Below, piece after piece: positions 34,765-43,311 of a stretch of DNA of 64,000 nucleotides. The position numbers were made by a program, and so were the translations under genes. The notes under the pieces are model-generated. The model saw only the letters and a program-made list of their open reading frames with translations, had not been told where the DNA came from and searched no databases. This stretch comes from Pseudoalteromonas luteoviolacea DSM 6061 (GTDB taxonomy: Bacteria > Pseudomonadota > Gammaproteobacteria > Enterobacterales > Alteromonadaceae), in NCBI RefSeq assembly GCF_001625655.1, contig NZ_AUYB01000136.1, positions 1-64,000 of the forward strand, given 5' to 3'. Positions within the stretch are counted from its first letter, which is position 1; each line of letters begins with the position of its first letter.

Positions 34765-35934
34765 ATGTCACTGAAACATATTTTTCAGTTTATAACCAGA
34801 CACAAAATCCACTTGGCTATGGAGGAAGAAATGGAGAGTTTTGGTGTTGATGCTACACAGTCCAATTGTGGTATTTTAGACCTGCATATAGAGCAAATTA
34901 AGGGAGTTGCTACTCAGGAAAGGTGCTTTTTAATGTTCAGACCAGTCAACTTGGTCTCTGCGAATTTAATTAAAGAAGGTGTTGGTACCAAGGGGCTTGA
35001 TATTCACGGAAAAAGCTCTGATTTAGGTCCAATATCAGGTTTCATTCCAGTTAAAGGCATATATAGCAAAATTAGAAGTGACCCCGAAAAAGTTAAGAAG
35101 CATGATGCACAAAATCGCCACTCGCTGCTGCAACCCCATATCGGCAAAGTATTTTTAAATAAGTCTCATGGCATAGACCTACTAAATACCAGTTCACGAT
35201 ATGAATTTAAATTTGATAAGCAGAACTGTTTATTGATCAGAGATACCATGAATAGAGGGGCTTTCGAAAACGTTGAGGTGATGGGATACAAGCTGGTTGG
35301 AAGTAAAGATGAAGTGATACCCGTAACAGCTGACTATGATATGTTTTGTGTGGCGCCAAGTTATCTCGACACTACAAAAGAATTCCGCTTCAAAAATGCT
35401 AAGGAAGTAACAGATCAACATGATGAAAATGAAAAAGGTATTTTAACCACTTTTCAAATGGGATTAATTAAGAAGATAAATGATGCATGCAAAAAAGTGG
35501 TAATAAATGGCCAAGATGTTGTAAAGCATGGTACTGAAATGAACAATCCATTTCCGGAAAATGATGAACAATTGGTCGTGTTTTCACCAAATGGTAAAGC
35601 TAAACTTATGCCCAGAAAAGAAGTACTCTATCTATTATCAAGAATACCTTTAATTGGTTTCATAACTTATCCGAATAAAACATGGAAGCAGAGATTAGGT
35701 CAAGAGAGTGTTAAGTGGACGATCATTGCCCAAAAAAGTCGCTTATATGACGATGAAGTCAAGTTAAATAAGTTTGTGAAAACTGCTTTTGACATGGAAA
35801 ATGAAGAGATCAGGAAAGCGGACTTTGTTAAAGACTCAGGCGCAACTTTGGGCAAAACGAAATACGAAATCTTCTACGATATGTACATCAAGAAGTCGAT
35901 GAAGCAACAAGAAAGTCCTCTCTGTAGGTTTTAG
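34765..35934 (+). CDS. Nucleotidyl cyclase toxin of the edema factor/CyaA/ExoY family
   Basis: A 389-residue protein matching the anthrax edema factor/CyaA/ExoY catalytic core (PF03497). Visible blocks are RPVNLVSANLIKEGVGTKGL, HGKSSDLGPISGFIPV (Lys76 and Lys83, equal to CyaA Lys58/Lys65), VTADYDMF (metal ligands Asp190/Asp192, CyaA Asp188/Asp190) and VVKHGTEMNNPFPENDE (His255, Glu258 and Asn261, CyaA His298/Glu301/Asn304). Such toxins make cAMP or cGMP after activation by calmodulin or F-actin in the host cell. There is no Sec signal, RTX tail or binding domain, so it resembles the injected effector ExoY. ATG 34831, with GGAGG five bases upstream, is an alternative start that leaves the core intact. 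It is separated from bmp7 by a terminator. Confidence 0.88.
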   Translation: MSLKHIFQFITRHKIHLAMEEEMESFGVDATQSNCGILDLHIEQIKGVATQERCFLMFRPVNLVSANLIKEGVGTKGLDIHGKSSDLGPISGFIPVKGIYSKIRSDPEKVKKHDAQNRHSLLQPHIGKVFLNKSHGIDLLNTSSRYEFKFDKQNCLLIRDTMNRGAFENVEVMGYKLVGSKDEVIPVTADYDMFCVAPSYLDTTKEFRFKNAKEVTDQHDENEKGILTTFQMGLIKKINDACKKVVINGQDVVKHGTEMNNPFPENDEQLVVFSPNGKAKLMPRKEVLYLLSRIPLIGFITYPNKTWKQRLGQESVKWTIIAQKSRLYDDEVKLNKFVKTAFDMENEEIRKADFVKDSGATLGKTKYEIFYDMYIKKSMKQQESPLCRF

Positions 35935-35950
35935 TGACGAGTCATTTCAG

Positions 35951-35977
35951 ATGCGCCGATGCTTATAGCCGGCGCAT
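35951..35977. repeat. GC-rich hairpin between convergent genes
   Basis: ATGCGCCG and CGGCGCAT form an 8-bp stem with an 11-base loop between the cyclase gene and the convergent chemoreceptor gene. No T-run follows on either strand, so termination strength is doubtful. Confidence 0.5.
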
Positions 35978-35997
35978 AGTTGCAAATTGAGCAGTAA

Positions 35998-37311
35998 TTA
36001 TTGTGTGTTTAGTTGCGAGACTGCGTCAACAATGCTTTCAACTTGCTGATTGATATCTTTGATGGTGTTGTTAAGCTCTTCAATTAATTGCACACCTGCT
36101 TCTACTTGTTTAGCGCTCTTATCCATAGATGCCGTAGCTTCACCAGATAAGGCTACGTTCTCTTTCACAACATCTGCTATTTCTGTTGTGGAAGAACTCG
36201 TTCTAGCAGCAAGTTGACGTACCTCATCCGCAACAACGGCAAACCCTCGACCTTGTTCGCCCGCACGAGCAGCTTCTATTGCTGCATTTAATGCTAAAAG
36301 ATTTGTTTGTTCTGCAATTGCACTGATTGTCGATACGATATTGTTGATTTGATCTGATTGTCTATTAAGTGCCTCAATATTACTTACGGCGACATTCATA
36401 TCGCTGCTGAGTCGTTCCATCAACTGTATGACTGAACTTACAGAGTGTGCGCCGCTGTGAGCCGCTTTATCTGCGAGCTCAGATGCATGGCCCACATTTT
36501 CTTGAGTTTGTCTTGTAGAGACTATTCGATCAGTTATATCAGATGCAAATTTTGTGACTTTGATAACTTTACCATTTTTATCAATGACAGGGTTATAACT
36601 GGCTTCTAGCCATAACTCGTGGCCATGCTTGCTTTTGCGCTCTACCTGACCGCTAAAGTATTGCCCACTTGCCAATTGGTTCCACAGCGCTTTGTAATCA
36701 GGAGAATTGACAACATGATCAGGGCAAAAAGTACGGTGATGTAGGCCGACAATTTCTGTCAGTTGATATCCCGTTGCTGCTAGGAAATTGTCATTTGCCG
36801 TAAGTACATTACCGGATACGTCAAATTCGATAACGGCCATTGAACGGTATAGAGCATCAATTACATTTTGCTGCGAAACGGACTTCAGCTCTCGCTCGGT
36901 AACATCAGAGGCAAATTTCACGATTTTTAGCAGTTTACCATTATCATCTAAAACTGGATTGTAGCTGGCTTCAAGCCAAAGCTGCTTACCTGATTTCGTA
37001 AAACGCTCAATCGTTCCCGAAAAGAACTTACCTGTATTTAAAGTTCGCCATAGTGTTGTGTAGTTGGCAGAGTTTACATATTCCCGATTACAAAAAATAC
37101 GGTGATGTTTGCCAACAAGTTCTTCCAGAGAGTACTCCATTGCATCCAAAAAATTTTGGTTTGCGGTCATAATGTTACCATCGGGAGTGAACTCAATAAT
37201 TGCGGTTGAACGACTCACAGAATTGAAAGTTTGTTCTAGCAATTGCTTTTTATCTCGCTCTGTATCAAGCAAAAGCTGTAAAGCCTTTTTTTCTTTTCCA
37301 AAGGTAAACAT
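35998..37311 (-). CDS. Soluble PAS-PAS methyl-accepting chemotaxis protein (BdlA-like)
   Basis: A 437-residue cytoplasmic chemoreceptor. Two near-identical PAS/PAC modules (about residues 25-125 and 145-245) each contain NQNFLDA/NDNFLAA and FSGT/FSGQ, then LWLEASYNPV and KFASDVTER or KFASDITDR. An MCP signalling domain with the conserved hairpin NLLALNAAIEAARAGEQGRGFAVVADEVRQLAA follows. No membrane helices are seen. The order and size match BdlA of Pseudomonas aeruginosa, a biofilm-dispersal receptor. The biofilm role here is an inference. Start ATG 37311 replaces the TTG at 37314. Confidence 0.85.
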   Translation of the reverse strand: MFTFGKEKKALQLLLDTERDKKQLLEQTFNSVSRSTAIIEFTPDGNIMTANQNFLDAMEYSLEELVGKHHRIFCNREYVNSANYTTLWRTLNTGKFFSGTIERFTKSGKQLWLEASYNPVLDDNGKLLKIVKFASDVTERELKSVSQQNVIDALYRSMAVIEFDVSGNVLTANDNFLAATGYQLTEIVGLHHRTFCPDHVVNSPDYKALWNQLASGQYFSGQVERKSKHGHELWLEASYNPVIDKNGKVIKVTKFASDITDRIVSTRQTQENVGHASELADKAAHSGAHSVSSVIQLMERLSSDMNVAVSNIEALNRQSDQINNIVSTISAIAEQTNLLALNAAIEAARAGEQGRGFAVVADEVRQLAARTSSSTTEIADVVKENVALSGEATASMDKSAKQVEAGVQLIEELNNTIKDINQQVESIVDAVSQLNTQ

Positions 37312-37636
37312 CAATGAAATAGTCCCATGCGCTAATTGTTGACAAAAGCGGCATTATTGCAGTGGAAATACACATGTCAATCTCTGTAGCCAAATATCAT
37401 CCTAAGTTCTGATATAAGCGCATCCAATACCTATAGGCACTTAAAATTTGCAATTTTATTTTATATTAAAAAATTATATTAATATATTTCACACAACTAA
37501 TTGTTTTTTTGTTATTTGTTCTGTGTGTGTTTTATAAATGCTTGTGTGTTTGGTTGTGAATTATTTATAATTAATAATATAAATATAGTTTGTTTTTATT
37601 TATAACGCATTTTAATTTAGTAAGAAAAGGATAATT
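37312..37636. other. Very AT-rich divergent intergenic stretch
   Basis: About 325 bases between the chemoreceptor and the beta-helix gene, with runs such as TTATATTAAAAAATTATATT around 37461-37485. It probably holds both promoters and may be a nucleoid-protein target. No gene was seen. Confidence 0.4.
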
Positions 37637-38980
37637 ATGAAAAATAGTAGTCTTGCTCTGGTCGTAGCTTTATGTTCACCTTTGGCGTACGCATTTGATG
37701 CAAATATTGTGTCGATCACTGATAGTAGGTTTGGCGCTGTTGCAAATGATAATATTGATGATTCCGCGCAAATCCAAGCTGCGATCAATTATGCAGTTAG
37801 CAACAATAAGAGTGTGTATATACCAGCCGGTACTTTCAATGTCTCGAAAACACTGGATATCACACAGCTTAAAGGCAACCATAACTCGAGAATAAAAATA
37901 TTTGGCGAAAAGAGAGAACTTTCAACACTTGAGACATCTTCTGATATTAGTTTGATCAAAGTTGCACATGGAGTAGAGTTGCATGATTTAAGCCTACGTC
38001 AAAGTGCAGGTTATACACAAGGTAAAGCAATAGATATTCCTTTTGCCAGTTATCAATCAAATTTCTCTAAATTGAATATTAGTGGTTTTGATAAAGGGAT
38101 TTATGGAAAGTGGATTATCTGGAGCCGTTTTGAAGATCTATTTATTGCCAATGTCAATGTGGGTATTGAACTACATGGCAACGGTCAAGCACCTGCCTAT
38201 TGGAATTTAGAGCCTGGTGGTTGGTTTAATAATGTGAACGTTTTTGATAATGTCTATGTTGAAAAATCAGATACAGGTTTAAAGCTAGCTGCCATGGGCA
38301 GTAATATTACAAACTCAACGGTCCAAAATTCTAGGGTGGGTGTCGAGATATATGGCCCAGCAGAGCATTATACTTGGAATAACCAAATTAGTAACTTCTA
38401 TGCTGAGGGTGTTCAAACAGTCTTTAAAGTGAAAAACTCTCGCTCTCTAGACATTAATGGTGTTTTTGCACAAGGTGGAAAAAGCTCGAGCCGAGCAACA
38501 GCAGTGATTGATGCTGAAAATGGTGGTGTGATTACAATTAAAGGTATGACAGGGCAAGACTGGTGGACACATAGTGCCATTCTCAAAAACACGTACCTGA
38601 ACGGGCATGTAGTTGCAATTGGTGGTACAGCAAGCTTAGATGCTAATTCAACATATTCGAATGGCCAAAGTAAACAAACCGCAGCCATTGCGTTACCAGC
38701 AAATAGTAGCTGGGTTGCATTACCTGACAGTGTATCGATTGCAGGCAATAGTACCTATAGAGTCACTATTTCAGGCCTCAGAGATGGCTATGAGCCTGTG
38801 CTAGAAGAGTATACAATTTTCAATTGGAATGGCGTTAGCCGATATGGAAAAATTTCACATAAATCAGGTAATGGCCGCGTAAAGTTTAAGGTTGAATCGG
38901 GCAAAATATTTGCGCAACTAGCCTATAATGGCGGTGGTGGTCTCGCTGGTGGAAAAGTCACAGTTGAAAAGCTACATTAA
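37637..38980 (+). CDS. Secreted right-handed beta-helix protein (pectate-lyase superfamily)
   Basis: A 447-residue protein with a signal peptide (ends LAYAF). The N-terminus has the pectate-lyase-superfamily (PF12708) opening: DSRFGAVANDNIDDSAQIQAA, then VYIPAGTFNVS. Repeating beta-helix rungs follow (SKLNISGFDKGI, FEDLFIANVNVGI, FDNVYVEKSDTGL, STVQNSRVGVEI). The last 100 residues form a separate beta domain. It probably binds or cleaves a polysaccharide outside the cell, although catalytic residues cannot be named. AAAAGGA lies before the ATG. Phage tailspikes share this fold, but no phage genes are nearby. Confidence 0.75.
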   Translation: MKNSSLALVVALCSPLAYAFDANIVSITDSRFGAVANDNIDDSAQIQAAINYAVSNNKSVYIPAGTFNVSKTLDITQLKGNHNSRIKIFGEKRELSTLETSSDISLIKVAHGVELHDLSLRQSAGYTQGKAIDIPFASYQSNFSKLNISGFDKGIYGKWIIWSRFEDLFIANVNVGIELHGNGQAPAYWNLEPGGWFNNVNVFDNVYVEKSDTGLKLAAMGSNITNSTVQNSRVGVEIYGPAEHYTWNNQISNFYAEGVQTVFKVKNSRSLDINGVFAQGGKSSSRATAVIDAENGGVITIKGMTGQDWWTHSAILKNTYLNGHVVAIGGTASLDANSTYSNGQSKQTAAIALPANSSWVALPDSVSIAGNSTYRVTISGLRDGYEPVLEEYTIFNWNGVSRYGKISHKSGNGRVKFKVESGKIFAQLAYNGGGGLAGGKVTVEKLH

Positions 38981-38996
38981 TTACACATAAATACTA

Positions 38997-39022
38997 AAAG
39001 GTGAGCTAGGCTCACCTTTTTT
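38997..39022 (+). terminator. Intrinsic terminator after the beta-helix gene
   Basis: AAAGGTGAGC and GCTCACCTTT form a 10-bp stem with loop TAG, followed by Ts. Confidence 0.88.
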
Positions 39023-39248
39023 GATATCTCTCAATCAACAACTTCTATGTTATTTATTCCTACCTAAAATCAATAGTTAGCTAAAGAATGTTTGTAGATA
39101 TATTTAGCGGTATTTTAATTCATTTGGTAACTCTCGGAGCGAATAGGCTTTAAATTCTAGTAGTTAATTCTTAATTTTTCTGACATCCAATTGTTACTTA
39201 ATACAGGTAGGTTTCCTTTTATCGAACAATAATAAAAGGAGATTAGCA

Positions 39249-40319
39249 ATGGCATTAAAACAACGTTTGTTGGTTCGCAGCTTAATTGCAGCTACAATTT
39301 TTACTACTTGCTATATTGGTTTTAATTCCTTCTTTTCAGGCGAAGACCTGACTGACATAAATAATAAAATACCAAATGATATTGAGTTGCCAAAAACAGT
39401 CACAGATCAGACGTTTGAATTAAACAATGGGGTGGATGATCAAAAAAGGATTATCCAAAGTACCGCCAAAAATGAGTTACCAAATAAACCTGTAACGGCA
39501 AATGATATCTTTGAGGAAGTTCTTGTAGAGCTGAAGAGTAAGCTCAGATCGAGCAACGAACCATTGCGCCACCCGATTATGGGCCCAAATAAGGCGAATG
39601 AAAGTTTACGTACACAGCTATTGTTAGCAATGGAACAAGAGCCAGACCTCGTTGACGATTTGCTAGTAGAATTCTTGAACGCGCCAAATAGTTTACTGGG
39701 CCGTGAGCTAAGCTCAGTATTATCACAATCAGCGCAACCTAAAGTGCAACAAGCCGCGCTGGATCTTGCCTTCGATTTCTCATTATTGGATGAAGAAAGA
39801 GCAGCGGGTTTAATCATGGTTTCAAATATGAAACAAATCGATGGTCGTACTCGAGACCGGATATTAGAGCATATTGACTCACGGAGTGAGCTGACATCCG
39901 ATATGCAGCAATTCTCTTTGATGGCATTGAAGCCAGCCCCTAGCTCCGAAGAAGACTATACACGCGTGCACGCAACACTCAGTAGAACAATGTTAACAGA
40001 AGATGGGGATGTACGTCGCCATAGCGTCTATCAAATGGCTCAGTGGGCTACGAAAGATAGTGATCTAGTACCTGTGCGCGAAATCGCTTTAAACGATCCT
40101 GACATAAACACACGAGCTCGAGCAATTATGTCAATCGCAGATAGCAAAATGAAATCTAAAAACAATCGCCAAGTGCTTTGGCTAGTTGCAAACAATTCTG
40201 GCGAACCTCCAGCGCTTAGAACATATGCGTTGAAGTCACTGAGCTCGTATACTTTATCAAGTGACGAGTTGGCGAATCTAAAGGTGTTGAAAAGTCAAAT
40301 TGCAGCCAAGCCTAACTAG
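39249..40319 (+). CDS. Membrane-anchored HEAT-like repeat protein
   Basis: A 356-residue protein with an N-terminal membrane helix or uncleaved signal (RSLIAATIFTTCYIGFNSFF), a low-complexity linker to about residue 90, then a helical domain. The helical pairs resemble HEAT repeats: NSLLGRELSSVLSQSAQPKVQQAAL and DINTRARAIMSIADSK. It is probably a periplasmic scaffold. No enzyme motif was seen. AAAGGAG precedes the ATG. The neighbouring mini-RTX gene lies 109 bases downstream, and whether they share a transcript is unclear. Confidence 0.6.
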   Translation: MALKQRLLVRSLIAATIFTTCYIGFNSFFSGEDLTDINNKIPNDIELPKTVTDQTFELNNGVDDQKRIIQSTAKNELPNKPVTANDIFEEVLVELKSKLRSSNEPLRHPIMGPNKANESLRTQLLLAMEQEPDLVDDLLVEFLNAPNSLLGRELSSVLSQSAQPKVQQAALDLAFDFSLLDEERAAGLIMVSNMKQIDGRTRDRILEHIDSRSELTSDMQQFSLMALKPAPSSEEDYTRVHATLSRTMLTEDGDVRRHSVYQMAQWATKDSDLVPVREIALNDPDINTRARAIMSIADSKMKSKNNRQVLWLVANNSGEPPALRTYALKSLSSYTLSSDELANLKVLKSQIAAKPN

Positions 40320-40428
40320 GTGGGTATGGCCAGTTAAGGCCCCTGCATCTTAGCAAACGAATTTGAAAAGTGATCTTCAAATAAACAAAAAAGCAGTAAC
40401 CAATAAATCATTCAACTAAGGAAAAAAA

Positions 40429-40812
40429 ATGAAAACATTAAAACTGTCTGTTTTTGCTAGCACATTAGTTATCGCAATGTCATTTGCCAACGCTGCACAT
40501 GCAGCGAGAACTACATATGGTACAGCTGGAGACGATATTTTATACGGCGCATCTGGCAAAGATATTATTTATGGTTATGACGGTAATGACAAGTTGTATG
40601 GAAGCTCAGGATCAGACATTTTGTATGGTGGTAATGGAAATGACAAACTATATGGTTCTACAGGTTCTGACAAACTATACGGTGGTAATGGCAATGACTA
40701 CCTAGAAGGTTTTACTGGCAGTGATAAATATTATGCAGGTTCTGGTTCTGACGTATGTTACAACTTAACTGGCACGCCGTACTACAGCTCTTGCGAAACA
40801 ATTAAGCGCTAA
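40429..40812 (+). CDS. Small Sec-exported RTX (GG-repeat) calcium-binding protein
   Basis: A 127-residue protein. The Sec signal ends AHAA near residue 25. Nearly all of the mature part is RTX nonapeptide repeats of the GGNGNDKLYG / GSSGSDILYG type, about seven copies between residues 33 and 110. A short C-terminus with two cysteines (DVCYN, SSCET) follows. RTX repeats fold into a calcium-loaded parallel beta-roll. Typical RTX proteins are large and leave by type I secretion without an N-terminal signal, so a Sec-exported mini RTX is unusual. AAGGAAA precedes the ATG. Confidence 0.8.
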   Translation: MKTLKLSVFASTLVIAMSFANAAHAARTTYGTAGDDILYGASGKDIIYGYDGNDKLYGSSGSDILYGGNGNDKLYGSTGSDKLYGGNGNDYLEGFTGSDKYYAGSGSDVCYNLTGTPYYSSCETIKR

Positions 40813-40900
40813 TTTAAGCGAGAACCAACGGAGAGACAGGGCCCACACAATACACCAAAGATTGGCAATGTGTGAGTTTTGCTCTCCTCTAGTTTTTATA

Positions 40901-41803
40901 TTATAGCTGCACTGAGCTCATTTCTGTTGCTAGCCAATCAGTAAACACTCTCAATCTCGCTAGCCTTGGACTATTAGGGTCGTATACAAAGTATCTTTTT
41001 ACCGTATTTGGATGTGGCATATTATACAGAATCGATAGCTCACCATTATCAAGTTGACGTTGACATAAGTAAGGTACAGCTAGCGTGATACCATGACCGC
41101 TGCAAACTGCGCTTAAAGCGATGTCTGTAGAGTTCACTTTGGTCCACAAGTTATATTCTTCAATCCCGCAAACTCCAACGTTCTCGAACCAGCTTTGCCA
41201 GTCATATGGGCCCGGATTTTCAAGTGTAACCAGTCGCTGTGACAGCAAGGTATGTGGGTCTTGCGAGGACAGCTCAGCTGCAAGTTGGCTAGAACAAATT
41301 GGGTAAACATGTGACTCACCGAACATTTCACAAGCTAAATTGCTGGGCGTATTTTGCTCCACATTGGCGCCAAATCTAATTGCTAAGTCTAGGTGGTTCT
41401 GCTTTAAGTCGACAAACTCAGCTGATGATGACACGTTGATTTGAATGTTGGGATATTGCTCTGTAAACGATTGAAGCCTTGGCATAAGCCACAATGCGAT
41501 AAATGCTTGGGTAGACGTAATTGTAAGTTCACCGTCTATCTCTTCTCGCTGTAGCTGATTGAGGCCTTGATTTAAAATGGAAAGACCATGTTGCGCGTGT
41601 TGATAAAGTACCTCACCTTGCTGGCTTAGCAGCATTTGTTTGCCTTTTCGTACAAACAAACGTGTATTGAGTAAGCTTTCTAACTGGCGCATTTGCTGGC
41701 TAACGGCTGCTTGTGAAATACATAACTCTTGGGCTGCGAGGCTGTAACTGTTGTATCTTGCCGCGCACTCGAAGGTCACAAGCAAATTAATATTTTTAAA
41801 CAC
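40901..41803 (-). CDS. LysR-family transcriptional regulator
   Basis: A 300-residue regulator. The N-terminal HTH is YNSYSLAAQELCISQAAVSQQMRQLESLL. The substrate domain begins ELTITSTQAFIALWLMPRL and resembles the GcvA/AmpR group. GTG 41803 is taken as the start because it gives the usual LysR length; the frame extends to a TTG at 41845 and contains no ATG in this region. It is divergent from the PEP-mutase-family gene at 41945, which is the likely target. Confidence 0.82.
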   Translation of the reverse strand: MFKNINLLVTFECAARYNSYSLAAQELCISQAAVSQQMRQLESLLNTRLFVRKGKQMLLSQQGEVLYQHAQHGLSILNQGLNQLQREEIDGELTITSTQAFIALWLMPRLQSFTEQYPNIQINVSSSAEFVDLKQNHLDLAIRFGANVEQNTPSNLACEMFGESHVYPICSSQLAAELSSQDPHTLLSQRLVTLENPGPYDWQSWFENVGVCGIEEYNLWTKVNSTDIALSAVCSGHGITLAVPYLCQRQLDNGELSILYNMPHPNTVKRYFVYDPNSPRLARLRVFTDWLATEMSSVQL

Positions 41804-41944
41804 AGTAATTGAGTTTCTATCCTTTGATTCACCAATTATAAGCAAAACTTATATTAAAAGTCGATTTTCATCGTTGGTGTTTGTAAACAGTTATGAAGAA
41901 AATAGTTCCATTGAAACTAAAATTCCAACGATAAAGGAAAAATA

Positions 41945-42706
41945 ATGAGTAACTTTGAAACATTTCATCAGCAAACACAGCCACTATTACTTGCAAATGT
42001 TTGGGACGCAGAAAGCGCGAAGCTTGCAAAATTGGCAGGGTACCAGGCAATAGGTACCTCAAGCGCCGCAATTGCGAGTGTGCTAGGGTATGAAGATGGT
42101 GAAAAAATGCCTTTCGAAGAACTTTTATTCATGGTTAAAAGAATTGTCGAGTCCTGCCCATTACCATTGAGTGTTGATATCGAGTCAGGTTATAGCAATG
42201 ACTCAAAAAAGATTGTTAGGCACATTCAGCAGCTAGCCGAGCTCGGAGTAGTGGGTGTTAACATTGAAGATAGCAAGGTGGAAAAAACAAGACGTCTAGC
42301 TGATAAATGTGCATTTTCTGAAGTATTGAAAGAAATTACAGATGAGCTAAAACGAAGAAGTACTTCTGTATTTATAAATGTGCGCTGCGATGCATTTTTA
42401 CTTAATCTTACGAATGCAAGAGAAGAAGCCGTGGAGCGAGCCAAGCTTTATGAGAAAGCAGGGGCTGGAGGTTTATTCTTCCCTTGTGTGACAGCCAAGG
42501 CTGATATTGCTGAGTTAGTGAAATCAACAACTCTTCCTATTAATGTGATGGCTATGCCTGATTTACCCGATACAAATTCCCTTTCACTGTTGGGTGTTAA
42601 ACGTATCAGTATGGGGAATTTCGCGCATATATTGGTTAATCAGCAATTAGAAAGCACTTTAAAAGAAATTAGAGAGCAGGGCAGCTGCGACAGTTTATTC
42701 GCGTAA
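41945..42706 (+). CDS. Isocitrate lyase/PEP mutase family protein
   Basis: A 253-residue TIM-barrel enzyme of the ICL/PEP-mutase superfamily. It shows LLLANVWDAESAKLAK near residue 15, the metal-binding SVDIESGYS (the family's D-x-E) near 80, and GVNIEDS. It lacks the KKCGH loop of true isocitrate lyase. The group includes phosphonopyruvate hydrolase, oxaloacetate hydrolase and 2-methylisocitrate lyase-like proteins. The reaction is therefore unassigned. AAAGGAAA precedes the ATG, and it is divergent from lysR. Confidence 0.78.
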   Translation: MSNFETFHQQTQPLLLANVWDAESAKLAKLAGYQAIGTSSAAIASVLGYEDGEKMPFEELLFMVKRIVESCPLPLSVDIESGYSNDSKKIVRHIQQLAELGVVGVNIEDSKVEKTRRLADKCAFSEVLKEITDELKRRSTSVFINVRCDAFLLNLTNAREEAVERAKLYEKAGAGGLFFPCVTAKADIAELVKSTTLPINVMAMPDLPDTNSLSLLGVKRISMGNFAHILVNQQLESTLKEIREQGSCDSLFA

Positions 42707-42816
42707 CATGTAGTTCAATTTAAAGTAAAGCGATGCTATTAATAAGCTTGTTTGAATGATATATATGATGGAGCCTTAAATGGCTAAGATAATAAGAAAT
42801 AAAAAAGGAGTCACAT

Positions 42817-43311
42817 ATGCGCTTATTACCTTGTATATTTATGGTGGCCATTTCATTTAATAGTGTTGCTTCTTCACCTCAACAAACCGTTGCAGATCTT
42901 TGGCAGGCGTTGTCACATGATAAAAACAGTAAACCAAATATCAATAAGCTAAAACAGCTGTTACATCCCGAGGCAAAGGTATTTGGTATTCACTTCAAAA
43001 ATGAAAAACACAGCTTAATGGCCAAGTCAGGCGGCGAGTTTATAGAGTTACTGGACAAAGCCTCCAAAAGGGGGTTTTATGAATGCGAAATTGTACGAAA
43101 TGCCAAGGTGTATGATCATTTTGCCCATGTGTATAGCGTAGTTGAAACACGCTTCGATATGATACACAAGCAACCTGCGTTCACAGGTGTAAACAGCATT
43201 CAGCTGATCAAATCTGATGGTCGTTGGCAAATCATTTCTCTATATTACCAAGTAGAAAATCCAAACAAGGGCATTCCTTTAGAGGGCGGAATATCTGGTC
43301 GTTGCCTGTAA
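42817..43311 (+). CDS. Secreted NTF2-like (SnoaL/DUF4440-type) protein
   Basis: A 164-residue protein with a Sec signal (ends SVASS). The body looks like an NTF2-like cone fold: VADLWQALSH, LLHPEAKVFGIHF, HFAHVYSVVETRFDM and GVNSIQLIKSDGRWQIISLYYQVE. Such domains often bind small ligands or serve as lyases in the periplasm. Function is not predictable. AAAAGGAG lies nine bases before the ATG. It is monocistronic. Confidence 0.65.
   Translation: MRLLPCIFMVAISFNSVASSPQQTVADLWQALSHDKNSKPNINKLKQLLHPEAKVFGIHFKNEKHSLMAKSGGEFIELLDKASKRGFYECEIVRNAKVYDHFAHVYSVVETRFDMIHKQPAFTGVNSIQLIKSDGRWQIISLYYQVENPNKGIPLEGGISGRCL

Noticed and set aside
34765..35934. Cyclase gene as part of the bmp operon
   Set aside because: A strong intrinsic terminator at 34655-34681 separates it from bmp7, and no published bmp function needs a nucleotidyl cyclase.
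37637..38980. Prophage tailspike
   Set aside because: The beta-helix fold alone is not enough. There are no tail, capsid, integrase or lysis genes nearby, and the protein has a Sec signal peptide.
40429..40812. DNA-level tandem repeat or CRISPR-like array
   Set aside because: The repeating GGTAATGG/AATGAC pattern is fully explained by codons for RTX nonapeptides and has no spacer structure.
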